This document shows, piece after piece, positions 1-9,220 of a stretch of DNA of 28,983 nucleotides. The notes under the pieces were generated by a model, which was not told the origin of the DNA, searched no databases, and saw only the letters and a list, made by a program, of their open reading frames with translations. Source of the DNA: Sperchopsis tessellata. Its lineage: Eukaryota; Arthropoda; Insecta; Coleoptera; Hydrophilidae. The position numbers and the translations under genes are program-made. The stretch lies in contig JAWQRN010000485.1 of assembly GCA_033557685.1 (NCBI GenBank), forward strand, positions 1 through 28,983. The letters run 5' to 3'. Every line of letters begins with the position of its first letter. The stretch's first letter is position 1.

Positions 1-14
1 TATATATATATATA
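1..14. repeat. TA dinucleotide microsatellite at left edge
   Basis: A pure run of alternating TA bases fills the first 14 bases and is cut by the window edge, so its full length is unknown. It directly abuts the SINE-like fragment. Confidence 0.9.
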
Positions 15-205
15 TCGAGTTCGAGTCCCAGAGGCGGTCGGCTTTTTGTGATTAGGGAAAAGTCTTTGTAATAATCGTCTTACGGGAGGGACGTAAAACG
101 GTGGGTCCCGTGTATTGTAGGTAAAATGAAGACCACGTGCACGTAAAATAACACAATTCCAGTTAGAATTCTGGATGCGGCAAAATTCCCTGGTGAGGGA
201 GTCTA
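15..205 (+). mobile_element. Candidate tRNA-derived SINE fragment (5' part missing)
   Basis: The stretch begins with GAGTTCGAGTCCC at about 19-31, which fits the internal B box of RNA polymerase III tRNA-type promoters (GGTTCGANTCC). A GC-richer, structured body follows, with phrases such as GGGAGGGACG and GTGGGTCCCG around 84-113, and it ends near a repeated 'ccctggtgagggagtctaatccctg'-like tail at about 188-210. No A box is visible because TA microsatellite occupies the place where it should lie, so this would be a truncated copy or one broken by microsatellite growth. A decayed tRNA pseudogene is the alternative. No second copy occurs in the window, so the repeat nature is inferred. Confidence 0.4.
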
Positions 206-1199
206 ATCCCTGTCGTTGGTGATAAACAAACTATATAAAATCTGAGATATTATTACTGACTTTGGCGATGAAATAAACCTAACGATATGTAATAAACATA
301 TAACCAATTCTACGAGTAAACCTTGATTTTCCGCGAGAAAATCTGAAATTGTTGTTAAACGTGTTTTAATGAAAAAATGATATATTTTTGTCGATATGCC
401 TGTATTGCAAAATGTTTTTGTGCAATTTAAGTAGATAACCAAGCAAAACGAATAATTTAAACGTGTTACCTTGGGATTTCACGTAATAAACACTGTAATA
501 TGTACATGCTATAGTTGCAAAAAATCATATATGTAAAATGCAGGCTAGAATGTACGAAAACATTTAATTTTGTTATATACACGGCGATTAAAATTCGAGG
601 GACCACATGTTGATCTCGTAAAAACTTCAAACTTGGTTAAATATTGGTAAAGTTGAATAATTTAATGAATTTCAGAGACAAAAAAATTGCATTATACAAT
701 TTATACCACAAACAGGTTCTATGAAGAAAATTGCGCTATAACGCGAGTGGTAATTGTCATATCAAAGATATGAGTGTTATGAGCGACAAAGATTGTCTAA
801 TAAACTTAGGCAACAAGCTAATATTTGTCGTGAAACCCAAATGAATTTAGTCTATTTTTAATCAAATTTGATTCTGCTAAATATCCACTAAGCTTTTTGG
901 TTTTTTAAGTTTTCATAGCAACTATGTCAATGTAAATACACAATCAGTTTTGCTGTGGGTTGTGTGTATACCCAATATATTTAAAAGGATAATTGGTAAA
1001 AACAGATTCGGAACCAAAAGTTCAATCGAAATTAAGGAGGCATTAATTTTTAAAAATTCAAACCGCCGAATTATGCACGGATACAATTTGAGCATTTTAG
1101 TGAAAATAAAAGTTCACTCTATATCATCCCGCAACTATAAATGAACTAAACATTATATTTTAATATTATTAAAAAGGAAATTTGCTATCTAGTGGATAT
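206..1199. other. AT-rich sequence, nothing recognised
   Basis: About 1 kb with only short chance ORFs. A 64-codon ORF at 950-1144 and a 79-codon minus ORF at 203-442 resemble no protein family I know and have no conserved flanking signal. Confidence 0.6.
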
Positions 1200-1229
1200 T
1201 CATAATTAAATAAAAAGCAGTATGTTATT

Positions 1230-1270
1230 TTTGGCGACCGGTTTCGACCATTCAGGTCATCATCAAGATA
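1230..1270 (-). other. Hammerhead-like stem-loop in the 3' region of PLE-1
   Basis: Read on the minus strand this gives TTGATGA, a stem GACC/GGTC closed by a short loop (plus-strand 1246-1249 with 1255-1258), then GAAACCGGTC. It resembles a type I hammerhead core (CUGANGA, stem II, GAAA, short stem III, UH). It has U instead of C at the first core position and an extra U before stem II. PLEs are known to carry hammerhead ribozymes in their terminal repeats. Here the module lies about 100 bases downstream of the decayed ORF, where a 3' pseudo-LTR would sit. Activity is doubtful given the core substitution. Confidence 0.45.
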
Positions 1271-1320
1271 AAACATGTATTACAGTATAACAGAAATTAA
1301 ACAAATTTAATAAAACAAAA

Positions 1321-1436
1321 CAAATACATCAACGTGCGTTCCGGGAAATGAGAACACAGCACTTTAGAAACAGCTAATGTTCGTACCAACATTAGGATAC
1401 AGGATGGAACTAATAGGAAGTGAATAAAACATAGGA
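1321..1436 (-). repeat. PLE-1 3' end, arm 1 of an inverted repeat
   Basis: This segment covers the last codons of the PLE-1 ORF and the start of its 3' flank on the minus strand. It recurs in reverse orientation at 2462-2582, for example CAAATACATCAACGTGCGTT here against CAAATACCTCAACGTGCGTT there on the opposite strand. I estimate roughly 80 percent identity by eye over about 115 bases. Confidence 0.85.
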
Positions 1437-2455
1437 TTAGATGACAGGTTTTGTGACTCGTTAAGATTGTGGGTAGGATTGGCATGGAAACTAAGGTATA
1501 AAACCAGATTTTCTGCGATATTTAGTTTATGGCATTTAGGGAGCAGATGTAAGATGAACGGATTTTCTGGATAAGGATTGTGATCGCAAGAAACAGCATG
1601 GTTGACAAAACTGGATCTGTCGGTATTATTCTGGGTACACTGCTCCTTATATCTAGTCTGATGACTGACCAATCTGACAAATATAGTTAGCTCCACATTC
1701 GCAGAGGAGTTTATATACTCCACTAGTTTTGGGGTTTATCGGATCCTTGTTTCTGACCAGTATGCTGCGAAGGGAAAGGGTGGAACAACTGATGATGTTG
1801 TTGGACAGAGATTGTAATAATTTGGAGATGCTACAGGAAAGGCTGCCGGAAAACGGGATTGTGACATATATCTTAGAGGAAGGTTCTGTAATTGGAAAAG
1901 GTTTTGTGGATAATTCAGAGGGGGTATCCGTTGGACTGGGCAATCTGCGTGATAGTTCCAATGCGAAGGTATCATAGGAGAGAGGAATGGAAAACAGTAT
2001 GTGAAAGAGGGAATTAAAAGCGGCGAGCTTATGACTCATTAGATGATTGGAGGTGTATGGAATACAATGGTTGGTATGGGTGTTTTTTCGGAATATTTAA
2101 AACTGAAAGAGACAGCCGTAGGATTTAATAAAAGTAAGGCCAAGGAAATCTAGACTATTGTTCTGCTGTTAGGATGAAGGGAATTGATGATAGTTAGGAC
2201 CCCTTCCATGGAATTGATATTACCTGCAACGATACAGAATATAGCATCAACATCTCTAGACCAGAATCTAATGGACTTGATGTGAGAATCACTTAAACTG
2301 AAGAGGCGTTCTTCCATACGATTCATGAAGATTTCAGCAAACAGAGGACTCAGATAACATCCCATAGAAAAACCCTCCGGTTGTTCCTAGAAATTTCCAA
2401 TAAATTTGAAGACATTTTGTCTCAAAGTAATATGTAAGCAATCCATAATGCATGA
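1364..2455 (-). pseudogene. Penelope-like element RT plus GIY-YIG endonuclease (PLE-1), decayed
   Basis: This is a retroelement polyprotein relic that would copy RNA into DNA (RT) and nick the target (GIY-YIG endonuclease). On the minus strand, from 2455 down, there is a finger/palm segment with a TAG stop just before EQPEGFSMGCYLSPLFAEIF (about 2305-2380), matching the PLE box 'MGSPLSPIIAEIF'. The catalytic box reads RDVDAIF where PLEs have RYVDDIF, so the second catalytic Asp is lost. A connector follows (KNTHTNHCIPYTSNHLMSHK, about 2030-2090). The GIY-YIG region at 1653-1740 reads TSGVYKLLCECGANYICQ, with the YIG Gly changed to Cys. The C-terminal tail at 1364-1660 keeps NPMFYSLPISSILYPNVGTN. 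At least two frameshifts occur, and the N-terminal third is absent because the copy stops at about 2455. Family assignment is firm; clade is not. Confidence 0.9.
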
Positions 2456-2582
2456 AACTTTCATCTATGTTTCATTCACTTTCTATCAGTTCCATCCCTC
2501 ATCCTAATGTTGATACTAACTGACATTAGCTTATTCGTAAGTGCTGTGTTCACGTTGCCCGGAACGCACGTTGAGGTATTTG
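2456..2582 (+). repeat. Inverted partial copy of the PLE-1 3' end, arm 2
   Basis: On the plus strand from 2461 the frame reads SSMFHSLSISSIPHPNVDTN, the same C-terminal peptide that PLE-1 encodes on the minus strand at about 1370-1430. The match continues into the 3' flank to about 2582. The truncated PLE-1 body is therefore fused head-on, at about 2456, to an oppositely oriented terminal piece. PLE insertions are known for 5' truncation and for partial copies in tandem or inverted orientation. Confidence 0.85.
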
Positions 2583-2586
2583 TGAT

Positions 2587-3585
2587 TTGAGCGAAGTAAA
2601 AAGAAAATCACTTCATAATCGAATATGGTTTGCCGAAAAGGACAATGCTTTGACACATGATCCCCCAATGTATTCATCTTCTGGGAAATTAGAATTCAAA
2701 ACAAAATTCCTTTATCCTTTTATCTTGAAAATTTACCTCATACTCTCTTTGAAAATATCATATTTGAAGCAATCAGATATGCTACACAATTTGGCAAAGA
2801 ATTGCACGTTACTGTTTCCGAAATGAAACATTTTTTTTGCCATAAACATAATGACATACATAAAATATCCTTCATATTGAATGTATTGGTCTACAAATGA
2901 AGGTCTGCATTTTGATGCCATAACCGTTGCAATGCTACTAAAACGATACAAAGAGCTGAAGAGGTACCTGCATTTCATAAATAATGACAACATTCCAGAA
3001 GGCAAGACGGATCCATTCATAAAAGTCAAACCCCTGCTAAATATATTCTCAAAAAGAATTGCAATGTTTGGTGATAGATGAAATGATTATTACGTTCAAG
3101 GGTACGAGCAAAAATAAAAAGTACATGAGAAACAAACCAAAGAAATGGAGATTTAAAGTTTGGGTAGGTGTATTATCTGATGACTACGTATCCAGATTTG
3201 AAACGAATTACAGTACTAACAAGGAAAAACAATCTGAACTTAGAATTATTGGCTACACGGTACTTAGGCTATGTTCGCATATTGTAGGTAAAAGCAATAA
3301 ATTATTTTTAGACAACCTACTTGACAAGTAAAAAATATATGTTGTTGGAAGGGTAACATCCAATTCGATTGGTCAACATTTACTAAAAGAAAAAGAACTG
3401 AAGTGAAAGGGGTAAAAGTCCAAAAATTGCAGAATGCCATTATTAGAACATAAGGCATATATTGCTAATGCTCATATACATACGCAAAGGGAGATCATCC
3501 AATGAAAACACACCGCCAATTAAAAAACGAATAAAATGTTTGTAGGAAATTCGATACGATGCAGTGGGATACTAACCTGTAAAAA
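2587..3585 (+). pseudogene. piggyBac-type transposase, decayed and lacking both ends
   Basis: This is a relic of a DDE transposase that cuts and pastes at TTAA sites. In order along the plus strand: FENIIFEAIRYATQF (about 2749-2793); YIKYPSY, stop, MYWSTNEGL (about 2857-2904), the piggyBac 'PSYRDYWS' box; RYKELKRYLHFINND (2947-2990); VIDEMIITFKG (3071-3100), holding the first catalytic Asp; NKPKKWRFKVWV (3133-3168); LFLDNLL (3302-3322), with the second Asp; VGRVTSNSIGQHLLKEKELK (3343-3402); and a trailing FDTMQWDTNL near 3550-3580. The third catalytic Asp region (GGVDLAD) is missing. There are at least two frameshifts and several stops, with a deletion after LLDK. No TTAA-flanked terminal repeats are visible; PLE sequence abuts both sides. 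Confidence 0.88.
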
Positions 3586-3589
3586 AATA

Positions 3590-4935
3590 TTTTTTAAAAT
3601 TCCCCAAGGAGTCACAACCAAAGATCTCTGAAAAGTCATCAACATATCTATACCCACATTTCGGTTTGAGAGGAGCAGAAGCTAAAACTAATTCCTAGAA
3701 AGCTTCCATAAAAATGTTTGCGATGACCGGGTAGAGTGGGCATCCCATAGCGGCACCAGAAGTTTGTTCATAGAACTCGCCGCGGAACATAAAGTATGTC
3801 GATCTCAGGCATATTTCGCTATAGTGGGTGGGAGAGGTTTGTTAACCAGCAGCTGGCGAATAATCTGGATGGAATCATGAACAGGAACCTTCGTAAACAA
3901 AGAAACTACATCGAAGGTGACGAGTAGGTCGTTCTTGTTTCTTGATGCATAATGAAGATGTTCCAATAAACTGGTTGAGTTGGGGAGTGAGAAATTTGAC
4001 GAGCTGATAGTTTGGAGATCCAATGGCGCTAACAATAGGTTGTAGTGGAACACCTGGTTTATGGATCTTCGGTAGTCCATAAATCCTCGGGGTGCGAGAA
4101 CCATGCGGCAGAACAGATTTCTGTTTATTAGGGTCAAGATGTGAACTTTTTATTATAGATGACACAAATTGTAACATCGTATGTGGAGCGGTCCAATATG
4201 ACAGTCACATTACCCTTGTCTGCAGAGAGGATAGAAATTTAGGAATTATTCTTGAGGTTTTTTGGAGTTAAAAGTTCATTTCTGGGTAGATTCTGAGGTG
4301 GGGTTCTGGCGTTCTCCAGAATACTGACAGTAGTATGCCTAATACGATCTTCTACTTCCTCTGGTAGTTTGCGAATTTCTGTTTCGACATTACAAACCAT
4401 TTCTTCAACAGGAATACTTCTGGGAGCTGAGGCGAAGTTTGACCTTTAGAAAGAACAGCCTTTTCATCTGTGGAGAGGGTGTGAGACGATAGATTGACTA
4501 CCAGTTTTTCGGATATCGGATTTTGTGTGGAGCTTGGAAGAAACTTGTTTATCAGAGAGAAGATCGAATTTTCGATACTGTTTGGCAGTGGAAATATTTC
4601 CAGACATCTCCGCTTGTAGGAAAGTTATTCATTCAACAATTTCAAAGTGATACGGTGACAACGTTATTAGCGAGTTCTAGGTGTAACTTGAAAATTTGCA
4701 ATTCTGTGTTATTTAATTCGCATCGTGCTAAGTGGATTTTTTTCTTTCACGAGGCATAAGCTAGGATGGTTTTGGTACCCCTAGATGTCGAGGGATGTTT
4801 GATTTTGCAACTGGTAGGTATAAATTGATGATCTCTGCATCGCTTCAGTAAAGCTAAGGACGCCAGAAGACAGCTCCTTTTCTGACGAAGGTTTCCAAAT
4901 TGTAGGTTTCTTTGGCAGAAAGCCTCCCCGTAGAG
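3590..4935 (-). pseudogene. Penelope-like element reverse transcriptase (PLE-2), 3' truncated
   Basis: A second PLE of a different family, read on the minus strand. The N-terminal part from about 4540 has LSTDEKAVLSKG, then EIRKLPEEVEDRIRHTT (about 4336-4386) and ILSADKGNVTVILDR (about 4190-4240), the PLE 'ADKGNATVVLD' box. PRIYGLPKIHKPGVPLQPI at about 4030-4090 is diagnostic. KNDLLVTFDVVSLFTKVPV (3885-3945) carries the first catalytic Asp. AMGCPLYPVIANIFMEAF is interrupted by a TAG at 3695-3697. The palm box YRYVDD (YVDD at 3635-3646) is intact. Similarity stops near 3590, so the C-terminal RT and the GIY-YIG domain are missing. There are frameshifts near 4420, 4250 and 3960. Its pseudo-LTR lies just upstream at 4954-5179. 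Not functional. Confidence 0.92.
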
Positions 4936-5024
4936 GTGTTTTAATTCAGTACGAAGACTTCCACGGCCACAGTAAATATCTTCAGGTTTTCCGGGAGATA
5001 ACCGTGTGTTGACTTTTGTTTTTT

Positions 5025-5063
5025 GCCGACGTTTCGTCCGCCGTTGCAGGGGACATTATCAAG
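5025..5063 (-). other. Hammerhead-like stem-loop in PLE-2 pseudo-LTR
   Basis: The minus strand reads CTTGATAATGTCC, an 11-base loop, then GGACGAAACGTCGGC. GTCC at 5051-5054 (minus-strand reading) pairs with GGAC at 5036-5039. The GAAA and a GUC-like cleavage triplet are present. The CUGANGA core is altered (UUGAUAA), including loss of the catalytic G8. The GACG-AAA-CGTC segment can itself form a small hairpin, and its ACGU could support dimer formation. Confidence 0.5.
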
Positions 5064-5064
5064 A

Positions 5065-5179
5065 CATGTAGCTCTTAAAAGTGCTAATTATAAATTGCCA
5101 TGTAGCTCTGAAAAGTGCTAGTTGTAGGTGCCGATCAGCTCTAAAAAGTGCTAATAATAGAGTAACATGTAGCCCTCAC
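5065..5179 (-). repeat. 33-34 bp minisatellite within the PLE-2 pseudo-LTR
   Basis: Units start at 5065, 5099, 5132 and 5166 (partial). Each carries the core TAGCTCTNAAAAGTGCTA followed by a variable AT-rich spacer. The same four-unit array occurs in the 9.3-kb copy. Confidence 0.9.
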
Positions 5180-7320
5180 ATACAATATTGTTGCTACTGG
5201 AGAATTGGTACGAGTACGAAACAAATATTATCGTGATATAGTGTTTTAATATTTCCAGGTAAAATCTAGATTACTCATGATATTACTTACATATGAGAAT
5301 ATACTATGAGCACAGAATTATACTTGATTTTTTAGTATAATTATAGTGAAGACTTTCACAAAAATTTCGCTACAACTTGCTGGCGAAGCTTCCTTTTTTG
5401 AATTTACAACAGACTCTATTGTATAAGCAGATTATTTGAAATATATTCTAAATGACAATTCACTATTTTTATGTCATTAACTAAACAATGCTATTCTGAT
5501 TCCCTTCTATAATTGTTGAAAGATTACTAAATTTAATCTCAACATAATTTTAACTTCAATATAGAATAATAACGAGGTACTTCCATTCATGTTTATTGTA
5601 GACAATAAAATCCTCATTGTATAACTTTATTAACTGTTAAGACATCTAATCTCGTTGCACATGACATGCAATTGACCTGCACAATGAACTTCCATTCGTC
5701 ATAATTCAATCAGTGTTGAGAGAAGTCATCTATCTACTTTACATTCTCATCACTTTCCTAGACGGTGTTCAGTGAACCCAACTAACATGTACAAACGTAT
5801 ACAGGCACCTATACTGCACTGCACACCTTGAAGTCCGTCGTGTTTCACCACACACCGAGTTATGAAACAAACTTGTTTCTAATACACCTCAGAGAATTTA
5901 CGTTTTAAAACCAAAGATTGCCATTGAAATGGGTTAATGTTTAATACCACAAAAAGATATAAGAATTAAATTAGAATTATCTAGATATTCATAGAAATAC
6001 TAATTTCATTATTTTGTTGTAATAGAGAGGTACTAAAGTGTTTATCGTTAAAAAACTGCCAAATTTTGCGTTTAGGCGACACAATTTCATAATTAAAAGG
6101 AGACACTCCAATTATTTTGGGTGTTAATATTAACACACCGTACAAAGTTACATCAAAATTAGCTCCTATCTGTCAAATTTTCTTACGAGTTGTTTTAGAG
6201 TTTACGAAATTTGATATACTCGAAGCAACTAAATATACAACCGATCTTGAATACTGTTTTAGGGTCAAATTCTACAGTGCACACTAGCTAACCCCTAAAG
6301 GCAGTTCCGCATGATATACATGGGGCCCAAAGTCATTCAATTAAAAACGTAATTTGAATAAGGTGATATTTTAACAGTTAAAAGTTCCTTATGCGATTAC
6401 CCTTTAATGCATGGAAGAATAGACTAAGGAAAGTGTATTCAAATGATACTGTTATCGTCGCTACCATCGATTCAAGAAAGAAATACCTCCCGCAACTATC
6501 TCTATCTTCGGTAGTGTATGAGCAAATCGATGCCAGTTATAAATAAACTAATAACCAACTATTAAAACTTCTCGATGGCAATTGAACGTTCATAATTAAA
6601 ACGCCGGTTTTAATTGTAAATTGATTTTGCTGGTTGCAGAGCAAATCTAAACTAAAACAGTCATAAATGCACAGTTAAACTTCATTTAAATAGAGAACTT
6701 TAATGATGGCATTGAAATTATTCAATTAAACTTTTTCGTTGATTTGCAAACATAATTTTTTAAATTATGGAAATTGTATTGTTATTTATGTATCTTCCTC
6801 TGAAATATCAATATCCATTATTGTATTAAATCATCCATAATATAGACATAAGCAAGTTTATCAAGAATGTCTCATGTTTGCGTAACAGACCTAGCTTTAA
6901 AGTAGATTAATATTTTACATTTGATAAAACATTTATTTCTTAAATATAACATAAACAATTTTAATAAATTTTAATGTATTGTACTTAAATTCATAAAGTT
7001 AGATTCCGATACTCATATATATTCTGTATAAACATACTCACGTCTACATTATGGATAATTTAATGATGAATAACTTTTATACCATTTAACTTTTCTTTCG
7101 ATACCTCATTAAATAAGCTAGTTATTACGAAGAGGACATACCATTGGAACACATGTATGTCAGGCGAAACCTTCCAAGGTAGTTGCATGTCTAGCAACAA
7201 GAAAATATAGACAGAAAATCTATGATTATAACGAGATCGACACTAATTTAAACAAGCACCAAAAAAGCAAAAATAAGCTGTAAATATTCTAAAAATTATT
7301 AAGCGATGAATTGAACCAGA
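5180..7320. other. AT-rich sequence, nothing recognised
   Basis: About 2.1 kb without an ORF of note, clear repeat or structural RNA. A somewhat GC-richer patch at about 5640-5900 has no recognisable content. Confidence 0.6.
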
Positions 7321-7324
7321 GATA

Positions 7325-8676
7325 AAGATTGTCGTGTTCCAATTTGTATTTTGTGCGATGAAGAAATTTCAATTACCTCTATTATTCTCAACAAATTGTA
7401 GCGCCATATTTCAACGAAACACCCGAGGTTATAAAAAAAAAAACTGAATTATTTTCAAACCTAAAACAAAACAGATACATACATTTACATAAATGGTACA
7501 AGTTTTCCTGCAAAGCTCAATAAGCAAGTTATTTAGTTGTTAAATTTGTTGCACAAAGAAAAAATCTCTTCTTATTGCCGAAACCCTTATATTGCCAGCC
7601 TGCCGAATTATGAACACTATGTTAGGGTAAAATCGAAAAAGAAATAATAAAAAGTTCCACTATTTAACAAAACTATTAGAATCGACAAGCATGGTTATGG
7701 AAACTGGAGGAACAATCGCATTACAAGTAGATGAACCCACCGACATCAGTGAAAAAGCTCAACTAAAAGCATTTATAAGACTTATTAAAAACGGAAATTA
7801 ATCAATTTTTTTTATTGTAGAGAATTATCGAAAATGACAACTGGCAGATATATTTTTGACGTTATGAACTCTGAAAAAGTTAAGAATCGTGGAAGTCTAT
7901 TTCATGAGTATGTTTACTGATGGGGCACCAGCTACAACTGGTTCAATTAAAGGAGTTGTGTCTTTTGTCAAAGAACATAATCAGCATGTTCTTACTACCC
8001 ACTGTTTTTTACATAGAGGCAAAATATATTACCAGAGATTTGCAAATGGTTACCAAAAGGAAGTGTTATAGCGTATATTTAAACTGCGACAAGAACTTCT
8101 GTATTTTTCCATACTAGATACGAATGAGTATTTATATTATTTAAAAGACGACCTTTTATGTTCTAAATTTGCATTCTGGGCAGCTATTTTTGAAAATCTC
8201 AATAGTTCAAACTTGCGCATCACGATGAACAAAATAATATTTTAATTTTAACAGATAAGTTGTGTGCTCTTAAAAACAAAATAATTATGTGGCAAAGAAG
8301 AATAACTGAACATAATTTATAAATGTTCCCATTAACATCAAAAACATGTTTTAACACTGACGTTATATAACTCATCAGTGAAAATTGAACATTATTTTCC
8401 GTCTCTGGGTAGTAATTGTGGATATTTAGAAAGAGAAGAAAGAATTATTAGAATTTAAGAATTATCGAAGACTATAAATTAAATTTAATATTAACGATCT
8501 AGTCCAATTTTGGATAAATGTTTCTAAGAATTTATTAATATTTCAAAACACGCAACCAATATTTTGATGGCCTTTTCTACATCATACATATGCAAATTGA
8601 CGTTTTCTGGATCAAATAAAATAAATAAAAAAAATAAAGAAAGACTCTTTTCAGTGAACGAAGATTTAAGGGTAGG
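7325..8676 (+). pseudogene. hAT transposase relic with BED zinc finger (ZBED5-like)
   Basis: A cut-and-paste transposase of the hAT superfamily can be followed from end to end through many stops. The order is: a BED finger at about 7330-7420 with CILC and RHISTKHP giving the C2-H2 ligands; ASYLVVKFVAQRKN (about 7520-7565); ALQVDEPTDIS (about 7720-7752), the first acidic box; FTDGAPATTGSIKG (7907-7950), the second; TTHCFLHR (7990-8017), the conserved CxxH segment; FENLNSSNL and LTDKLCALKNKIIMWQ (8190-8300); and the C-terminal dimerisation region FSTSYICKLTFS followed by NEDLRVG (8570-8675). The family name rests on the 'TDGAPAM...THC.LHR' and 'YLCE.GFS' signatures. The 3' end is cut at 8677 by a PLE-derived inverted repeat. 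Terminal inverted repeats and an 8-bp target duplication were not found. Confidence 0.85.
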
Positions 8677-8744
8677 AATGTTGTTTTCGGGTGGAAACCG
8701 TGTAGAGGCTCTAATAAAAGCCGACGTTTCGTCCACGGTTGCAA
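8677..8744 (-). repeat. Left arm of a 68-bp inverted repeat (PLE-like terminal sequence)
   Basis: This arm pairs with 8800-8867: both read AATG-TGTTT-CGG-TGGAAACCGTGTAGAGG and end in GTTGCAA, with about 16 mismatches over 68 bases and no length difference. It contains GCCGACGTTTCGTCC, the same motif (antisense) as the PLE-2 pseudo-LTR, and begins exactly where hAT coding similarity ends. Confidence 0.9.
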
Positions 8745-8754
8745 TTCAATGAAC

Positions 8755-8902
8755 TGGCTTCATTAGTTGAACCAACATCCCTCGCCTTGAAAATGTCACT
8801 TGCAACAGATGACAAAACGTAGATATTTACCAGAACCTCTACACGGTTTCCAGCCGGAAACAGCATTCATATAAATAATAACCATGGAAGTCTATTACAT
8901 TC
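8755..8902 (+). repeat. Pseudo-LTR of a third PLE family, copy 1
   Basis: About 148 bases shared with 18174-18316 in the same orientation. In order: a CGCCTTGAAAATGTC-type stem-loop, a decayed GACAAAACG in place of GACGAAACG, CCTCTACACGGTTTCC, GCCGGAAAC, and ATAATAACCATGGAAGTCTA. The arrangement parallels the PLE-2 pseudo-LTR (CACGGTT, CCGGAAA, TGGAAGTCT in that order), so I assign it to a related PLE family, although no RT is attached here. It includes the right arm (8800-8867) of the inverted repeat. Confidence 0.75.
8800..8867 (+). repeat. Right arm of the 68-bp inverted repeat
   Basis: Reverse complement partner of 8677-8744, separated by a 55-base spacer. It lies wholly inside the 148-bp repeat also found at 18.2 kb, whereas the left arm has no counterpart there, so the left arm is best read as an added inverted partial copy. 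Confidence 0.9.
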
Positions 8903-9220
8903 AATTATGGGTAGTGTTATCAAAAACTAAATCACAAAAAAGTTGTGCAGTCAATATCAAGCAGAAATATCTCATAAAAATTCAGATTTTTTTAAGATAA
9001 TTCCTGTTTTTATTAATTTTTTAAATTAATTTATTTCATTTTTGTTTCATTATTATTGTAAAATAAAATAATTATTGTAATTAAAAAAGGTTTGCATTTA
9101 TTTTATTTATACTCTTGTTGGTATTATTACTAAATTATTTGTTAATATGTAAATTTTATCATTATAAATAACCTTTAATACTTTTTTTTAAAAATGTGTC
9201 GCCTGGAAAAAAACAGGTTT
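8903..9220. other. Very AT-rich sequence, nothing recognised
   Basis: About 320 bases of nearly pure A/T with TTTATT-like runs between two PLE terminal repeats; no coding or structural signal. Confidence 0.7.

Larger units (their letters stand above)
4954..5179 (-). repeat. PLE-2 5' pseudo-LTR
   Basis: A region of about 220 bases upstream of the PLE-2 ORF that recurs in the same orientation at 9221-9453 with clear colinear similarity. Inside, in sense (minus-strand) order, lie three and a half copies of a 33-34 base minisatellite, a hammerhead-like stem-loop (5025-5063), a CACGGTT-CCGGAAA box (about 4985-5005) and a TGGAAGTCT box (about 4954-4966). This layout fits PLE terminal repeats, which carry ribozyme modules. 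Confidence 0.85.

Noticed and set aside
15..40. A tRNA gene
   Set aside because: Only a B-box-like string is present; no cloverleaf can be formed because the 5' half is TA microsatellite.
5065..5179. A CRISPR array, because of regularly spaced similar units
   Set aside because: Units are degenerate, spacers are not unique sequences but part of the 34-bp unit, the array lies in a PLE pseudo-LTR, and the genome is eukaryotic.
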